Position numbers and translations under genes: made by a program. A model generated the notes under the pieces. That model had not been told where the DNA came from. It saw only the letters and a program-made list of their open reading frames with translations, and made no database searches. Positions 42,386 to 52,075 of a stretch of 64,000 nucleotides of DNA are shown one piece after another. Every line of letters begins with the position of its first letter. Positions within the stretch are counted from its first letter, which is position 1. The stretch covers positions 434,001 to 498,000 of the forward strand of contig NZ_JANDBD010000002.1 of the NCBI RefSeq assembly GCF_024320865.1, in the 5' to 3' direction. Origin of the DNA: Mycolicibacterium arenosum. Lineage in GTDB: Bacteria; Actinomycetota; Actinomycetes; Mycobacteriales; Mycobacteriaceae.

Positions 42386-43560
42386 CCACCCTGCGGAGTG
42401 CGCTCGGTGAGGCGTGCCGCCGCGGTGCGGCCGTTGGCGGTCAGCAGCGCCTCCGGGCGGCGCAGCACGTCCTCGGGCAGTGCACCGAAAACCGTTCCGC
42501 GCCAATGGTATTTACCGTCAACGGGATCCAGTCTGCCGGTGAGGCGGACCCGCACCGCGTGCTCCTCGTCGGACACCTTGATGTTCGCCGGCCCGTCGTA
42601 GACCTCGTCGGGCGCCGGTCCCGTCGGCGCCTCGACGGCTACGCGGGGGGTCTTCGCGGGCAGGAAGTGGCTGCGCCGCCACATCATCCGGGCGATCGGG
42701 CCCATCAGGCCCACCTCCTCGAGGAAGGCGGCCAGCGGGGCGAAGCCCGAGATCTGCATCTCGTGCCGGTGCGGGCTGCGTCGCGCCGTGCGCCGCGCCT
42801 GCCGCCAGTCGAGTCCCACGCGCCGATACATCACCGGGTTGCTGAAGATGTACCGGAAGAACGGGCCCCCGATCCCGTTGATCGTCGAGATCCACCACCG
42901 GTTCAACCGCGGCATGTCGTCGATGCGCTTGCGCACCCCGTCACGGGCGAACTGGATGTGCCGGGCCTCCTCGGTGACGTGAATCCGCATGAGCCGCTGC
43001 ACCATCGGTTGCAGCTGCGGATCGTCCATCATCTGACGCTGCAGCGAATCGAAGATCTCCTCGCCGATGAGCGCTGCGACCCACAACACCGACCCCTTGA
43101 AGCCGAGGGGGACCGCGTTGATGATCATCCGCTGATACCGCTTCGGCGCAATGGGTTTCACGCCCATGCGCTCGATGGCCTTGCCGAACATGACCATGTG
43201 GCGGGTCTCGTCGCCCATCTCGGTGAGCGCGTAGTGCGTCGCGTTGCTGGTCGGGTCCTCGTGCATCAGCTTGCGCAGGATGCCCTGATTGAGAATGTTC
43301 TCGAACCAGATGCCCGCCGACAGCGTGTTGACGAGTTCCTGGCGGGACAGCTCGATCTGCTGTTCGCGGGTCATCGTGTCCCACAGCGGGGTGCCGTACA
43401 GCGAGACGAGCTTCGGCGGCAGATAGAACTTGTCGGGATCCAGCGGTGCGTCCCAGTCGATGTCGACGACGGGTTCGTAGTACTTCTTCACCGACCCGCG
43501 CAGGAGGCGTTCCGAGAACTCCTCGCGCGTGGGGGAGTTGGACCTCACGGAGCTCGTCAT
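42346..43560 (-). CDS. AurF-like diiron oxygenase with C-terminal DUF4873
   Basis: 404 residues. The N-terminal ferritin-like domain has carboxylate/His diiron ligands in two helices: EMGDETRHMVMFGK near 110 and HVTEEARHIQFARDG near 200. Earlier helices carry SAGIWFENIL and GEEIFDSLQ. The last 95 residues (AHDE-type beta domain, ANIKVSDEEHAVRVRLTGRL, WRGTVFGALPEDVL) fit DUF4873. N-oxygenase or hydroxylase chemistry as in AurF is known for the family. The substrate here is unknown. Its 3' end overlaps that of the MFS gene by 40 bp. Confidence 0.85.
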   Translation of the reverse strand: MTSSVRSNSPTREEFSERLLRGSVKKYYEPVVDIDWDAPLDPDKFYLPPKLVSLYGTPLWDTMTREQQIELSRQELVNTLSAGIWFENILNQGILRKLMHEDPTSNATHYALTEMGDETRHMVMFGKAIERMGVKPIAPKRYQRMIINAVPLGFKGSVLWVAALIGEEIFDSLQRQMMDDPQLQPMVQRLMRIHVTEEARHIQFARDGVRKRIDDMPRLNRWWISTINGIGGPFFRYIFSNPVMYRRVGLDWRQARRTARRSPHRHEMQISGFAPLAAFLEEVGLMGPIARMMWRRSHFLPAKTPRVAVEAPTGPAPDEVYDGPANIKVSDEEHAVRVRLTGRLDPVDGKYHWRGTVFGALPEDVLRRPEALLTANGRTAAARLTERTPQGGYSVTGVGAPPFG

Positions 43561-43649
43561 GGCAGTCCTCTCGCCGCAGCTATGCTCCAGAACCTAATGA
43601 CGCCGCTCTCAACATGTCAATACCCCCGGTACCGGATACTTCGGGTTCC

Positions 43650-44390
43650 GTGACGCGCCGCGTTCGCGTCATCGGCATCGGCGCCGGCGGCCCCGACTAC
43701 GTGACGGCCCAGGCCGTAGCGGCGCTGAACAGCGTCGACGTGTTCTTCGCGATGGACAAGGGCGACGCGAAGGACGACCTGGTGGCGCTGCGCCGCGAGG
43801 TCTGCGAACGATTCATCGATCAGCCGCGGTACCGCTTCGTCGAGCTGGCCGACCCGCCGCGCGCCCGCGACGGCGACTACCACCAGGCGGTCGCCGACTG
43901 GCACGCCGCGCGCGCCGACGTCTGGGCGCGCGCGCTCACCGACGAGCTGGGAGACGACGGGGTCGGGGCCTTCCTCGCATGGGGTGATCCGTCGCTCTAC
44001 GACAGCACGCTGCGAATCCTCGACCTCGTCGCGCAGCGTGTCGACCTCAGCTGGGACGTCGTCCCCGGCATCACCGCGATCCAGGCGCTCACCGCGCGAC
44101 ATCGCATCCCGCTCAACGACATCGGCGAACCGGTGCTCATCACGACGGGACGCCGGCTGCGCGCCGACGGGTTGACGGGCGCTTCGGTCGTGATGCTCGA
44201 CGGCGACTGCGCGTTCCTCGACTGCCCGCCGGACACCCGCATCTGGTGGGGCGCCTACCTCGGCACGGCGAACGAACTGCTCGTCGCGGGCTCGGTGGGG
44301 GACGTCGGGCAGCGCATCGTCGACGTGCGGGCAGAGGCCCGAGCGCGGCACGGCTGGATCATGGACACGTACCTGCTGCGACCGGCATAG
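43650..44390 (+). CDS. cobF: Precorrin-6A synthase (deacetylating)
   Basis: 246 residues of the tetrapyrrole methylase fold: VRVIGIGAGGPDYVTAQAV, FFAMDKGDAKDDL, FLAWGDPSLYDSTLRILD, VVPGITAIQALTAR and LLDTYLL-like ending MDTYLLRPA. CobF methylates C-1 of precorrin-5 and releases acetate in aerobic cobalamin synthesis. GTG 43650 matches family N-termini; ATG 43614 is an alternative. No other cob genes are nearby, so it acts with a remote cluster. Confidence 0.9.
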   Translation: MTRRVRVIGIGAGGPDYVTAQAVAALNSVDVFFAMDKGDAKDDLVALRREVCERFIDQPRYRFVELADPPRARDGDYHQAVADWHAARADVWARALTDELGDDGVGAFLAWGDPSLYDSTLRILDLVAQRVDLSWDVVPGITAIQALTARHRIPLNDIGEPVLITTGRRLRADGLTGASVVMLDGDCAFLDCPPDTRIWWGAYLGTANELLVAGSVGDVGQRIVDVRAEARARHGWIMDTYLLRPA

Positions 44391-44427
44391 CCCGCGGGGC
44401 GCCACTGAAGATGACAAGATCAACCGC

Positions 44428-44832
44428 ATGGGGCAATTCCTGGTTCGTGCCGCGCTGACGGGTGTCGCGCTCTGGATCGTGACGCTCGTCGTTCCCGGCG
44501 TGGAGATCATCGGCGGCGACACCACACTGCAGTACGTCGGCATCATCTTCGTCGTGGCGCTCGTTTTCGGCGTCGTCAACGCGTTCATCAAGCCGATCGT
44601 CCAGTTCATCTCGATCCCGCTCTACATCCTCACGCTCGGCCTCATTCACATCGTCATCAACGCGCTGATGCTCTGGATCACGTCGTGGATCACCGAGAAC
44701 ACCACGCACTGGGGCCTGTACATCGACGACTTCTGGTGGACGGCGATCTGGGCGGCGATCGTCCTGTCGATCGTCAGCTGGCTGCTCTCGCTGGTGCTGC
44801 CCGACGGCGATCGGGTGGGTTCGCGCTCGTAA
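44428..44832 (+). CDS. Phage-holin superfamily IV (YvlD-type) membrane protein
   Basis: 134 residues with four transmembrane helices (LVRAALTGVALWIVTLVVPG; GIIFVVALVFGVVNAFIKP; IPLYILTLGLIHIVINALML; WWTAIWAAIVLSIVSWLLS). The NAFIKPIV and LTLGL segments are diagnostic of the YvlD family. A chromosomal membrane protein despite the holin name, with no phage genes nearby. Function uncertain. Confidence 0.85.
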   Translation: MGQFLVRAALTGVALWIVTLVVPGVEIIGGDTTLQYVGIIFVVALVFGVVNAFIKPIVQFISIPLYILTLGLIHIVINALMLWITSWITENTTHWGLYIDDFWWTAIWAAIVLSIVSWLLSLVLPDGDRVGSRS

Positions 44833-44851
44833 CCGGTGCACACTGGACGTC

Positions 44852-45715
44852 ATGCCGGAACTACCCGAGGTCGAGGCGCTGGCGGACCACCTGCGCCGCA
44901 ACGCCGTCGGACTGCCAGTGGGACGGATCGACGTGTCGGCCTTCTCGGTGCTCAAGACGTTCGATCCACCCGTCACCGCGCTCTACGGCCGGGAGGTCAC
45001 GGGCGCCGATCGCTGGGGGAAGTACCTCGGCCTGCAGGTGGGCGACCTGCATCTGATCACCCACCTGTCGCGGGCTGGGTGGCTGCGCTGGTCGGACAAG
45101 CTGGCGCCCGCACCGCTGAAGCCCGGCAAGGGACCGATCGCACTGCGCGTCCACCTCGGAACACCCGGCGAGGCACCGGGATTCGACCTCACCGAAGCCG
45201 GCACCCAGAAGAGGCTCGCGGTCTGGCTGGTGGGGGATCCGGCGACGGTGCCGCAGATCGCGGGGCTCGGACCCGACGCGCTGTCGCTTGATCCGGATGG
45301 GCTCGCGGCGGTGCTCACGGGTAACACCGGGCGCATCAAGACCGTGATCACCGACCAGAAGGTGATCGCCGGGATCGGCAATGCGTACAGCGACGAGATC
45401 CTGCACGTGGCGAAGCTGTCGCCCTTCGCGACGGCGGGCAAGCTCACCAACGCCCAACTCGCGGATCTGCACAGCGCGATGATCGGCGTGCTGACCGATG
45501 CGGTGTCGCGGTCGGTGGGGCAGGGGGCGGCGACGCTCAAGGGCGAGAAGCGGTCCGGTCTGCGGGTGCACGCCCGCACGGGGCTGCCCTGCCCGGTGTG
45601 CGGCGACACCGTGCGCGAGGTGTCGTTCGCCGACAAGTCGTTTCAGTACTGCGCGACGTGCCAGACGGGCGGCAAGGTGCTGGCCGACCGGCGGATGTCG
45701 AAGCTGCTCAAGTAG
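44852..45715 (+). CDS. Fpg/Nei-family DNA glycosylase
   Basis: 287 residues. N-terminal PELPEVE supplies the catalytic Pro and Glu after Met removal. A WGKYL Lys lies in the expected turn. The helix-two-turn-helix is NAQLADLHSAMIGVLTDAV with DQKVIAGIGNAYSDEIL before it. The C-terminal zinc finger is CPVCGDT to YCATCQTGG, followed by KVLADRRMSKLLK. Removes oxidised bases and nicks the strand. It occupies the Rv0944 position. The M. tuberculosis gene, as I recall, lacks the N-terminal half, while this copy looks complete. Confidence 0.9.
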   Translation: MPELPEVEALADHLRRNAVGLPVGRIDVSAFSVLKTFDPPVTALYGREVTGADRWGKYLGLQVGDLHLITHLSRAGWLRWSDKLAPAPLKPGKGPIALRVHLGTPGEAPGFDLTEAGTQKRLAVWLVGDPATVPQIAGLGPDALSLDPDGLAAVLTGNTGRIKTVITDQKVIAGIGNAYSDEILHVAKLSPFATAGKLTNAQLADLHSAMIGVLTDAVSRSVGQGAATLKGEKRSGLRVHARTGLPCPVCGDTVREVSFADKSFQYCATCQTGGKVLADRRMSKLLK

Positions 45716-45718
45716 GTG

Positions 45719-46276
45719 TCAGCAGTACGACGCGGTCGCCACGGCCAGCGCGTCCACCTTCAGCGGGTCGAGGCCGCGTTCAGCGGCGACCGTGCGCTTG
45801 GCCGCGTCCAGGGCGGCCGGGCAGGTCGGACCGTGCAGCACTCCCCACTGCGCCGCCATCTCCGCGACCATCGACTTGTTGAAACCGTCGATCGCCGTGC
45901 GTGATTCGGCGAGGTCCGGCGCACTGGCCGGCGCGGCGGCGGGGACGAACTTCCAGTGTCCGAACAGGATGTACTGGACCCCTTCGGTCGCGTGGATCTG
46001 GTTCTCGAAGGCCTCCCGGACGTAGGCCGGGTCGATGCCGCGGTTCGAGGCGTCGGCGCCGACGGTGTCGAGCACCTGCGCCACCCGAGCGGGATCCTCG
46101 ATGGACCCGCCGTTGACCCACTTGTAGGCGGCGACGGGATCGGCGGTCTGCAGGCGCTGGGCCGCGGTGTCGACGAGAAGGTGCAGAGGGTTGTCGTCGT
46201 CCGCGTGGGCCGCGGGTGCTCCGGCGATGAGCAGGAGTGCGGCCAGGACCGGGATGGCGGGTTTCACGGACTCCAT
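45719..46276 (-). CDS. Secreted chorismate mutase, AroQ gamma class
   Basis: 185 residues. Signal peptide 1-25 (AIPVLAALLLIAGAPAAHA). The mature helical bundle follows the Rv1885c pattern: LVDTAAQRLQTADPVAAYKW with the catalytic Arg/Lys, DPARVAQVLD, GIDPAYVREAFENQI, and C-terminal Cys pair in GPTCPAALD and TASYC. Converts chorismate to prephenate outside the cytoplasm, where its role is unresolved. The intracellular chorismate mutase is encoded 7.5 kb away. Confidence 0.92.
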   Translation of the reverse strand: MESVKPAIPVLAALLLIAGAPAAHADDDNPLHLLVDTAAQRLQTADPVAAYKWVNGGSIEDPARVAQVLDTVGADASNRGIDPAYVREAFENQIHATEGVQYILFGHWKFVPAAAPASAPDLAESRTAIDGFNKSMVAEMAAQWGVLHGPTCPAALDAAKRTVAAERGLDPLKVDALAVATASYC

Positions 46277-46326
46277 CTTCGTTCACCGATTTCTTGACAC
46301 CTGTCGAGTCCAGCTATTCTGCACGC

Positions 46327-47076
46327 ATGACTCGGCAGAAGATCCTCATCACCGGCGCGAGCTCGGGCTTGGGCGCGGGTATGGCCCGCCAGTTCGCCGC
46401 GAAGGGCCGCGACCTGGCCCTGTGCGCACGTCGCGTCGACAATCTGGACGAGTTGAAAGCCGAGCTCACGGCGCGGTATCCGAGCATCAAGGTCGCCGTC
46501 GCAGCGCTCGACGTCAACGATCACGAGGCGGTGCCGAAGGTGTTCGCCGAGATGTCCGACGAACTCGGCGGCCTGGACTGCGTCATCGTCAACGCGGGCA
46601 TCGGCAAGGGGTATCCACTCGGCGGCGGCAAACTGTGGGCGAACAAGGCCACCCTCGAAACGAATCTCGTTGCGGCGCTGGTCCAGATCGAGACGGCGCT
46701 GGAGATGTTCAAGGCCGCGGGCCACGGGCACCTGGTGCTGGTGTCGTCGGTGCTCGGCAACGTCGGCGTGCCCGGTCACAAGGCCGCCTACTCCGCGAGC
46801 AAGGCGGGCGTGACGTCGCTCGGCGGGTCGCTGCGGGCCGAGTACCCGTCGGGGCCGATCAAGATCACCGTGCTGGAACCGGGCTACATCGAGTCCGAGA
46901 TGACCGCGAAGTCCAACTCGACGATGCTCATGGTCGACAACGAGACCGGCGTCCGCGCGATGGTCAACGCCATCGAGAACGAGAAGGGCCGCGCCGTCGT
47001 CCCCGGTTGGCCCTGGTGGCCGCTGGTCGAAGTGATGAAGGTGCTGCCACCGCGCTTCACCAAGTACTTCGCCTGA
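46327..47076 (+). CDS. Short-chain dehydrogenase/reductase (Rv0945 position)
   Basis: 249 residues from ATG 46327. SDR motifs: TGASSGLGAGMARQFA, ARR after beta-2 (predicts NADP), VIVNAGIGKG, LVLVSSVLGN and AAYSASKAG with Tyr/Lys near 158-162. The C-terminal KVLPPRFTKYF is typical of mycobacterial members. Oxidoreductase with unknown lipid-like substrate. Conserved position beside the glycosylase and pgi. Confidence 0.9.
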   Translation: MTRQKILITGASSGLGAGMARQFAAKGRDLALCARRVDNLDELKAELTARYPSIKVAVAALDVNDHEAVPKVFAEMSDELGGLDCVIVNAGIGKGYPLGGGKLWANKATLETNLVAALVQIETALEMFKAAGHGHLVLVSSVLGNVGVPGHKAAYSASKAGVTSLGGSLRAEYPSGPIKITVLEPGYIESEMTAKSNSTMLMVDNETGVRAMVNAIENEKGRAVVPGWPWWPLVEVMKVLPPRFTKYFA

Positions 47077-47095
47077 CCGAAAATCGCAGAACGGC

Positions 47096-47124
47096 TTGAC
47101 GTGAGCGTTGGGTTTTCCTAACGT
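47096..47124 (+). promoter_or_regulatory. Sigma-70 type promoter TTGACG-N17-TAACGT
   Basis: -35 at 47096-47101, -10 at 47119-47124, 17-bp spacer. The start point would fall at about 47131, only two bases before the Xre-type ATG, so the transcript is essentially leaderless. The AACGTT palindrome over the -10 could be an autoregulatory site. Confidence 0.65.
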
Positions 47125-47132
47125 TTAGTTGT

Positions 47133-47396
47133 ATGAGCCCGGTGAGACGTGGGGAAAATCTTCCCATTCACAACCGCATCGGCGTGCTGCGCGCCGAGCG
47201 GCGGATGACGCGGGCGGAGCTCGCAGCGCTCGTCGACGTGAACCCGCAGACCGTGGGAGCGCTCGAGCGTGGCGATCACTATCCGAGCCTCGATCTGGCG
47301 TTCCGGATCTGTGACGTGTTCGGCCTGCCCGTGGAGGCCGTCTTCTCGCGCTCCGCCTTCACGCCGTTGTCGGCCGAGCTCTACGGAAGGACGTGA
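47133..47396 (+). CDS. Xre-family helix-turn-helix regulator
   Basis: 87 residues. HTH_3 domain at about 14-68: IGVLRAERRMTRAELAALVD, VNPQTVGALERGDHYPSLD, LAFRICDVFGLPVEAVFS. A single DNA-binding domain with no ligand domain. It is directly upstream of, and nearly touching, a membrane-protein gene, a pairing common in Gram-positives where the small regulator controls the membrane partner. Confidence 0.88.
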   Translation: MSPVRRGENLPIHNRIGVLRAERRMTRAELAALVDVNPQTVGALERGDHYPSLDLAFRICDVFGLPVEAVFSRSAFTPLSAELYGRT

Positions 47397-47401
47397 GAGG
47401 G

Positions 47402-47932
47402 ATGACGCAACAGAACCTGCTCGACCGCTATCAGGATTACCGCACCCGGCGCTTCACCGAGCACCAACGCAAGACCGCGCAGTCCCTGCCGGGCTGGCGC
47501 ACACAGCGTCGGCGACGCTCGCTCGTCATCGGCCTCGCGGTCACGTTCGCGTTCATGTTCGCCGTCGGAGTGGTGTACGCGTTCGGCGTGAAATGGGTTG
47601 CACTGCTGTGGCTTCCGGCGTGTGCGGTGTTCATGCCGATGTGGGTCGCGCTGCAGATCGTATTGGGCCGTCAAAGCGACGCCCCCGAGGCCACGCTCGA
47701 CGAGTACGAGGTCGCGCAACGCAACAGCGCGCGATCCATCGGGTTGACGGTGACGCAGAACCTGATGATGATCCCGATCGCCTACCTGATCTTCGGCGCC
47801 GCCATCACCGGCGGCACCGACGAGAACATGGCCTACGCGGGCGGACTGATGGCGCTGGCCGTCCTCCTCGTCGGAGGCTCGACTCCTGCGATGATCCTCG
47901 GCTGGACGCGGCGCGACCCCGATCCGGAGTAG
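47402..47932 (+). CDS. Four-helix membrane protein paired with Xre regulator
   Basis: 176 residues from ATG 47402, with GAGAGG upstream. Two transmembrane hairpins: SLVIGLAVTFAFMFAVGVVY and WVALLWLPACAVFMPMWVAL, then MMIPIAYLIFGAAITGG and GLMALAVLLVGGSTPAMIL. A cytoplasmic helical loop lies between (EYEVAQRNSARSIGLTV). No known family. It follows the Xre gene by five bases, so the two form an operon. Confidence 0.75.
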   Translation: MTQQNLLDRYQDYRTRRFTEHQRKTAQSLPGWRTQRRRRSLVIGLAVTFAFMFAVGVVYAFGVKWVALLWLPACAVFMPMWVALQIVLGRQSDAPEATLDEYEVAQRNSARSIGLTVTQNLMMIPIAYLIFGAAITGGTDENMAYAGGLMALAVLLVGGSTPAMILGWTRRDPDPE

Positions 47933-47967
47933 GAACCGTTCCCGGGTTCGGGTGTTTTGATAGCCCG

Positions 47968-48801
47968 ATGCCTCAACTCGATCGGCGTACGATGCTCACG
48001 ATGACCGGAATCGGTCTGCTGGGGGCAACGCTGCCTCTCGCGGAGGCCGCGGCCGCCCCGTGGGACGGGTCGCCACCGGCGGCGCCACCGCCGAGCGGCA
48101 AGTACCTGTTCGAGGATCACTTCGACGGGCCGGCGGGCTCGGCTCCCGACCGGTCCAAGTGGGAGATCGCCACCGAGCGCGAGTCGATGGAGGACCCGAC
48201 GTTCTGGGAGCTTCCGGAGAACGTCGGCCAGTACCGCGACGACCGCCGCAACGTGTACGTCGACGGCAAGTCGAATCTGGTCTTCCACGCGGCCAAGGAC
48301 GGCGACACCTACTACAGCGGCAAGGTGTTCGGCACCTACCGCGGCGGCATCGGGCACAACTGGGAAGCCCGCATCAAGTGCAACTGCATCACCCCCGGCG
48401 CCTGGCCCGCGTGGTACCTCGCCAACAACAACCCGGTCAACGGCGGCGAGGTCGACGTCATGGAGTGGTACGGCAACGGCAGCTGGGCACCCGGTTCGAC
48501 GGTGCACGCCAATTTGAACGGCGGCGAACACGTCAGCCAGACCATCGCCGTCGACAGCGCGTGGCACACGTGGCGAGTGCAGTGGGACGACGCCGGGATG
48601 CGGTTCTGGAAGGACTACACCGACGGCGCGCAGCCGTACTTCAACGTGCCCGCCGACTCGCTGCCCGGCTGGCAGTTCAACACGCCGGGCTACACGTTCT
48701 ACCCGGTGATGGACCTCGCGATCGCGGGCTCCGGCGGCGGCGACCCGTCGGGCGGCACCTACCCCGCCGACATGCTGATCGACTACGTCCGCGTCTGGTG
48801 A
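47968..48801 (+). CDS. Secreted glycoside hydrolase family 16 endoglucanase
   Basis: 277 residues. A twin-arginine signal (DRRTMLTMTGIGLLGATLP) predicts Tat export. The GH16 jelly roll has the catalytic E-x-D-x-x-E in GGEVDVMEWYGNG near residue 160, plus YYSGKVFGTYRGG and AWHTWRVQWDDAGMRFW. Expected to cleave beta-1,3- or beta-1,3/1,4-glucans, similar to the laminarinase-like Rv0315. A long inverted repeat follows the stop. Confidence 0.92.
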   Translation: MPQLDRRTMLTMTGIGLLGATLPLAEAAAAPWDGSPPAAPPPSGKYLFEDHFDGPAGSAPDRSKWEIATERESMEDPTFWELPENVGQYRDDRRNVYVDGKSNLVFHAAKDGDTYYSGKVFGTYRGGIGHNWEARIKCNCITPGAWPAWYLANNNPVNGGEVDVMEWYGNGSWAPGSTVHANLNGGEHVSQTIAVDSAWHTWRVQWDDAGMRFWKDYTDGAQPYFNVPADSLPGWQFNTPGYTFYPVMDLAIAGSGGGDPSGGTYPADMLIDYVRVW

Positions 48802-48809
48802 TCTCGCGG

Positions 48810-48854
48810 TTCGTGCACACCACAGAGCGCTGACCGCTCCTGCGCGTGCACGAA
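48810..48854. terminator. Bidirectional stem-loop terminator between the GH16 gene and pgi
   Basis: TTCGTGCAC (48810-48818) pairs with GTGCACGAA (48846-48854). An inner GAGCG/CGCTC stem (48825-48829, 48835-48839) sits around CTGAC. It fills the gap between two convergent stops and has no T-tract, as usual in mycobacteria. Confidence 0.75.
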
Positions 48855-50510
48855 TCACGCAGTGCGGCCGCGTTCGGAGCGATAGTGGCGGACGAGTGCA
48901 TCCGTGGACGAGTCGGTCTGCGGCGCGGGTGACGCGTCCCCGGTGATGACCGGGAGCAGCGCCTTAGCCTGCGTCTTGCCGAGTTCGACACCCCACTGGT
49001 CGAACGAGTCGATACCCCAGATGACGCCCTCGGTGAACACCTGATGCTCGTAGAGCGCGATGAGCTGGCCGACCACCGACGGCGTCAGCAGCGTCGCGAG
49101 GATCGACGTCGTGGGCCGGTTGCCCGGCATCACCTTGTGCGGCACCACGTCTGCGGGCGTGCCCTCGCCCGCGATCTCCTCGGCCGTCTTGCCGAACGCC
49201 AGCACCTGCGTCTGCGCGAAGAAGTTGCTCATCAGCAGGTCGTGCATGCTGCCGGTGCCGTCGGCCGTCGGAAGGTCGTCGGTGGGCTGGCTGAAACCGA
49301 TGAAGTCGGCGGGAATCAGCCGGGTGCCCTGGTGCAGCAGTTGGTAGAAGGCGTGCTGGCCGTTGGTTCCCGGTTCGCCCCAGTAGATCTCGCCGGTCTC
49401 GGTGGTGACGGGGGAGCCGTCGGCGCGCACCGACTTGCCGTTGGACTCCATGGTCAGCTGCTGCAGGTACGCCGCAAACCGCGCCAGGTCGTTCGAGTAC
49501 GGCAGCACCGCGCGTGACTGGGCGCCGAAGAACTCGTTGTACCAGAGTCCGATGAGGCCCAGCAGCGCAGGCGCATTCGCCTCCAGCGGCGTGGTCCGGA
49601 AGTGTTCGTCGATGACGTGGAAGCCCGCCAGGAACTCCGCGAACCGCTCCTTGCCGATCACCGCCATGACGGACAGCCCGATCGCCGAGTCCACCGAGTA
49701 CCGCCCGCCGACCCAGTCCCAGAAGCCGAACATGTTGTCGGTGTTGATGCCGAAGTCGTCGACCAGTTTCTTGTTCGTCGACACCGCGACGAAGTGCTTC
49801 GCCACCGCGGCGTCGCCGAGCACGTCGGTCAGCCAGCGCCGCGCCGCGGTCGCGTTCGTCAGCGTCTCCAACGTCGAGAACGTCTTGGAGGCGATGATGA
49901 AAAGCGTTGTGGCGGGATCGAGCCCGTCGAGTTTGGCCACCAGATCGGCGGGGTCGACGTTCGACACGAAGCGGGCCGAGATGCCCGCGTCGGCGTAGTG
50001 CCGCAGCGCCTGGTACACCATCACCGGGCCGAGGTCGGAGCCGCCGATGCCGATGTTGACGACGCATCTGATGCGCTCACCCGTCGCGCCGGTCCACTCG
50101 CCGCTGCGCAGCCGATCGGTGAAGTCGCCCATCGCGTCGAGCACCTCGTGCACGTCGGCCACGACGTTCTGACCGTCGACCTCGAGTTCCGCACCGCGGG
50201 GCAGTCGCAGCGCGGTGTGCAGCACGGCGCGATCCTCGGAGGTGTTGATGTGCGCGCCGGCGAACATGGCGTCGCGCTTGGCCTCCAGATCGGCGGCCCT
50301 GGCCAGGTCGACGAGGAGCGTCAGCGTCTCGCGGGTGACTCGGTGCTTGCTGTAGTCGATGTACAGGTCGCCGACGGTCAGCGTCAGCTCGCGGCCGCGT
50401 TCGGGGTCCTCGTCGAAGTACTCCCGCAGGTGCTTGTCCGCGATCTGATCGTGGTGGCGGGCGAGCGCGTTCCATGCTGGCGTTGACGAAATATCCACGG
50501 CATCGGTCAT
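48855..50510 (-). CDS. pgi: Glucose-6-phosphate isomerase
   Basis: 551 residues from ATG 50510. The PGI signatures are present: [53 protein letters not shown] with the catalytic region, and the second signature [14 protein letters not shown]. Interconverts glucose-6-phosphate and fructose-6-phosphate in glycolysis and gluconeogenesis. Conserved position between the SDR and chorismate mutase genes. Confidence 0.97.
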   Translation of the reverse strand: MTDAVDISSTPAWNALARHHDQIADKHLREYFDEDPERGRELTLTVGDLYIDYSKHRVTRETLTLLVDLARAADLEAKRDAMFAGAHINTSEDRAVLHTALRLPRGAELEVDGQNVVADVHEVLDAMGDFTDRLRSGEWTGATGERIRCVVNIGIGGSDLGPVMVYQALRHYADAGISARFVSNVDPADLVAKLDGLDPATTLFIIASKTFSTLETLTNATAARRWLTDVLGDAAVAKHFVAVSTNKKLVDDFGINTDNMFGFWDWVGGRYSVDSAIGLSVMAVIGKERFAEFLAGFHVIDEHFRTTPLEANAPALLGLIGLWYNEFFGAQSRAVLPYSNDLARFAAYLQQLTMESNGKSVRADGSPVTTETGEIYWGEPGTNGQHAFYQLLHQGTRLIPADFIGFSQPTDDLPTADGTGSMHDLLMSNFFAQTQVLAFGKTAEEIAGEGTPADVVPHKVMPGNRPTTSILATLLTPSVVGQLIALYEHQVFTEGVIWGIDSFDQWGVELGKTQAKALLPVITGDASPAPQTDSSTDALVRHYRSERGRTA

Positions 50511-50560
50511 TCCTTCGACCCTAGTGCGGAGCGCTGAATGAAGGTGTAAATGATGGATGC

Positions 50561-52009
50561 ATGGACATCGAAAAGCTGCTGTCATCCGTTCCGACCGGAC
50601 TCTGGATCGGCGGTGAGGAACGACCGGGATCGTCGACCTTCGACGTGCTCAACCCCGCGACCGACGAGGTCCTGATCTCCATCGCCAACGCCACCCCCGA
50701 GGACGGCATCGCCGCACTCGACGCCGCCGCGGGCGTGCAGAAGGAGTGGGCCGCGACGCCGCCGCGTGAGCGCGGCGAGATCCTCCGCTCGGTGTTCGAA
50801 GCGATCACCGCGCGTGCCGAGGAGTTCGCGACGCTGATGACCCTCGAGATGGGCAAGGTCGTCGCCGAGAGCATGGGCGAGGTGAAGTACGGCGCCGAGT
50901 TCTTCCGCTGGTTCGCCGAGGAGGCCGTGCGCATCGACGGCCGCTACACGCGAAGCCCCGCGGGCACCGGCCGCATCATCGTCACCAAGCAGGCCGTCGG
51001 CCCGTGTCTGGCCATCACGCCGTGGAACTTCCCGCTGGCGATGGGCACCCGCAAGATCGGCCCGGCGATGGCGGCCGGTTGCACGATGGTGATCAAGCCG
51101 GCCCAGGAGACGCCGCTGACGATGCTGCTGCTCGCCAAGCTGATGGACGAGGCCGGGCTGCCCAAGGGCGTGCTCTCGATTCTGCCGACCACCAAGCCGG
51201 GCGATCTGACGACGGCCCTCATCGACGACGGCCGGCTGCGCAAGCTGACGTTCACCGGCTCCACCGGCGTAGGCAAGGCACTCGTCAAGCAGAGCGCCGA
51301 CAAGCTGCTGCGCACCTCGATGGAGTTGGGCGGCAACGCACCGTTCATCGTGTTCGACGACGCCGATCTGGACGCCGCGGTCGACGGCGCCCTGCTGGCC
51401 AAGATGCGCAACGGCGGCGAGGCCTGCACCGCCTCGAACCGCTTCCACGTCGCGAACGCGGTGCGCGAGGAGTTCACCGAGAAGCTGGTGAAGCGGATGA
51501 GCGAGTACAAGCTCGGCAACGGGCTGGACGAGTCGTCGACCCTGGGTCCGCTGATCAGCAAGAAGCAGGTCGCCACCGTCGAGGACCTGGTGTCCGACGC
51601 CGTGTCCAAGGGCGCACGGGTCGCCGTCGGCGGCGCCGCGCCGGACGGGCCAGGGCACTTCTACCCGGCGACCGTGCTGGCCGACGTTACCGCCGACGCG
51701 CGCATCTTCAAGGAGGAGGTGTTCGGGCCCGTCGCCCCGGTGATCGGCTTCGACACCGAGGAGGAGGGCATCGCCGCGGCCAACGACACCGAATACGGTC
51801 TGGCGGCCTACATCTACACCCAGGGGCTGGACCGGGCGCTGCGCGTCGCCGAGGCGCTCGAGGCGGGCATGGTCGGTGTCAATCGCGGTGTCATCTCCGA
51901 TCCGGCCGCGCCGTTCGGCGGTGTCAAGGAATCGGGCTTCGGCCGCGAAGGCGGCTCCGAGGGCATCGACGAGTACCTCGACATCAAGTACATCGCGTTG
52001 ACGAACTAG
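50561..52009 (+). CDS. gabD: Succinate-semialdehyde dehydrogenase-like aldehyde dehydrogenase
   Basis: 482 residues of the ALDH superfamily: [48 protein letters not shown] with the general-base Glu, catalytic Cys in [13 protein letters not shown], and EVFGPVAPV. It is closest in feel to GabD-type succinate-semialdehyde dehydrogenases, which feed the GABA shunt or the variant TCA route into succinate. Divergent from pgi by 50 bp. Cofactor not certain. Confidence 0.85.
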   Translation: MDIEKLLSSVPTGLWIGGEERPGSSTFDVLNPATDEVLISIANATPEDGIAALDAAAGVQKEWAATPPRERGEILRSVFEAITARAEEFATLMTLEMGKVVAESMGEVKYGAEFFRWFAEEAVRIDGRYTRSPAGTGRIIVTKQAVGPCLAITPWNFPLAMGTRKIGPAMAAGCTMVIKPAQETPLTMLLLAKLMDEAGLPKGVLSILPTTKPGDLTTALIDDGRLRKLTFTGSTGVGKALVKQSADKLLRTSMELGGNAPFIVFDDADLDAAVDGALLAKMRNGGEACTASNRFHVANAVREEFTEKLVKRMSEYKLGNGLDESSTLGPLISKKQVATVEDLVSDAVSKGARVAVGGAAPDGPGHFYPATVLADVTADARIFKEEVFGPVAPVIGFDTEEEGIAAANDTEYGLAAYIYTQGLDRALRVAEALEAGMVGVNRGVISDPAAPFGGVKESGFGREGGSEGIDEYLDIKYIALTN

Positions 52010-52075
52010 GCACGGGCTCCGCGGCTGCGGCTGGAGAGGGCGTATTCATCCGCACCTGCGGCTAATATCCGGGGT

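Noticed and set aside
41209..43653. 814-codon open frame across the MFS and diiron oxygenase genes
   Set aside because: Runs out of frame through two clearly recognised proteins and has low-complexity composition.
44428..44832. Prophage holin
   Set aside because: Belongs to the chromosomal YvlD family, and no phage genes surround it.
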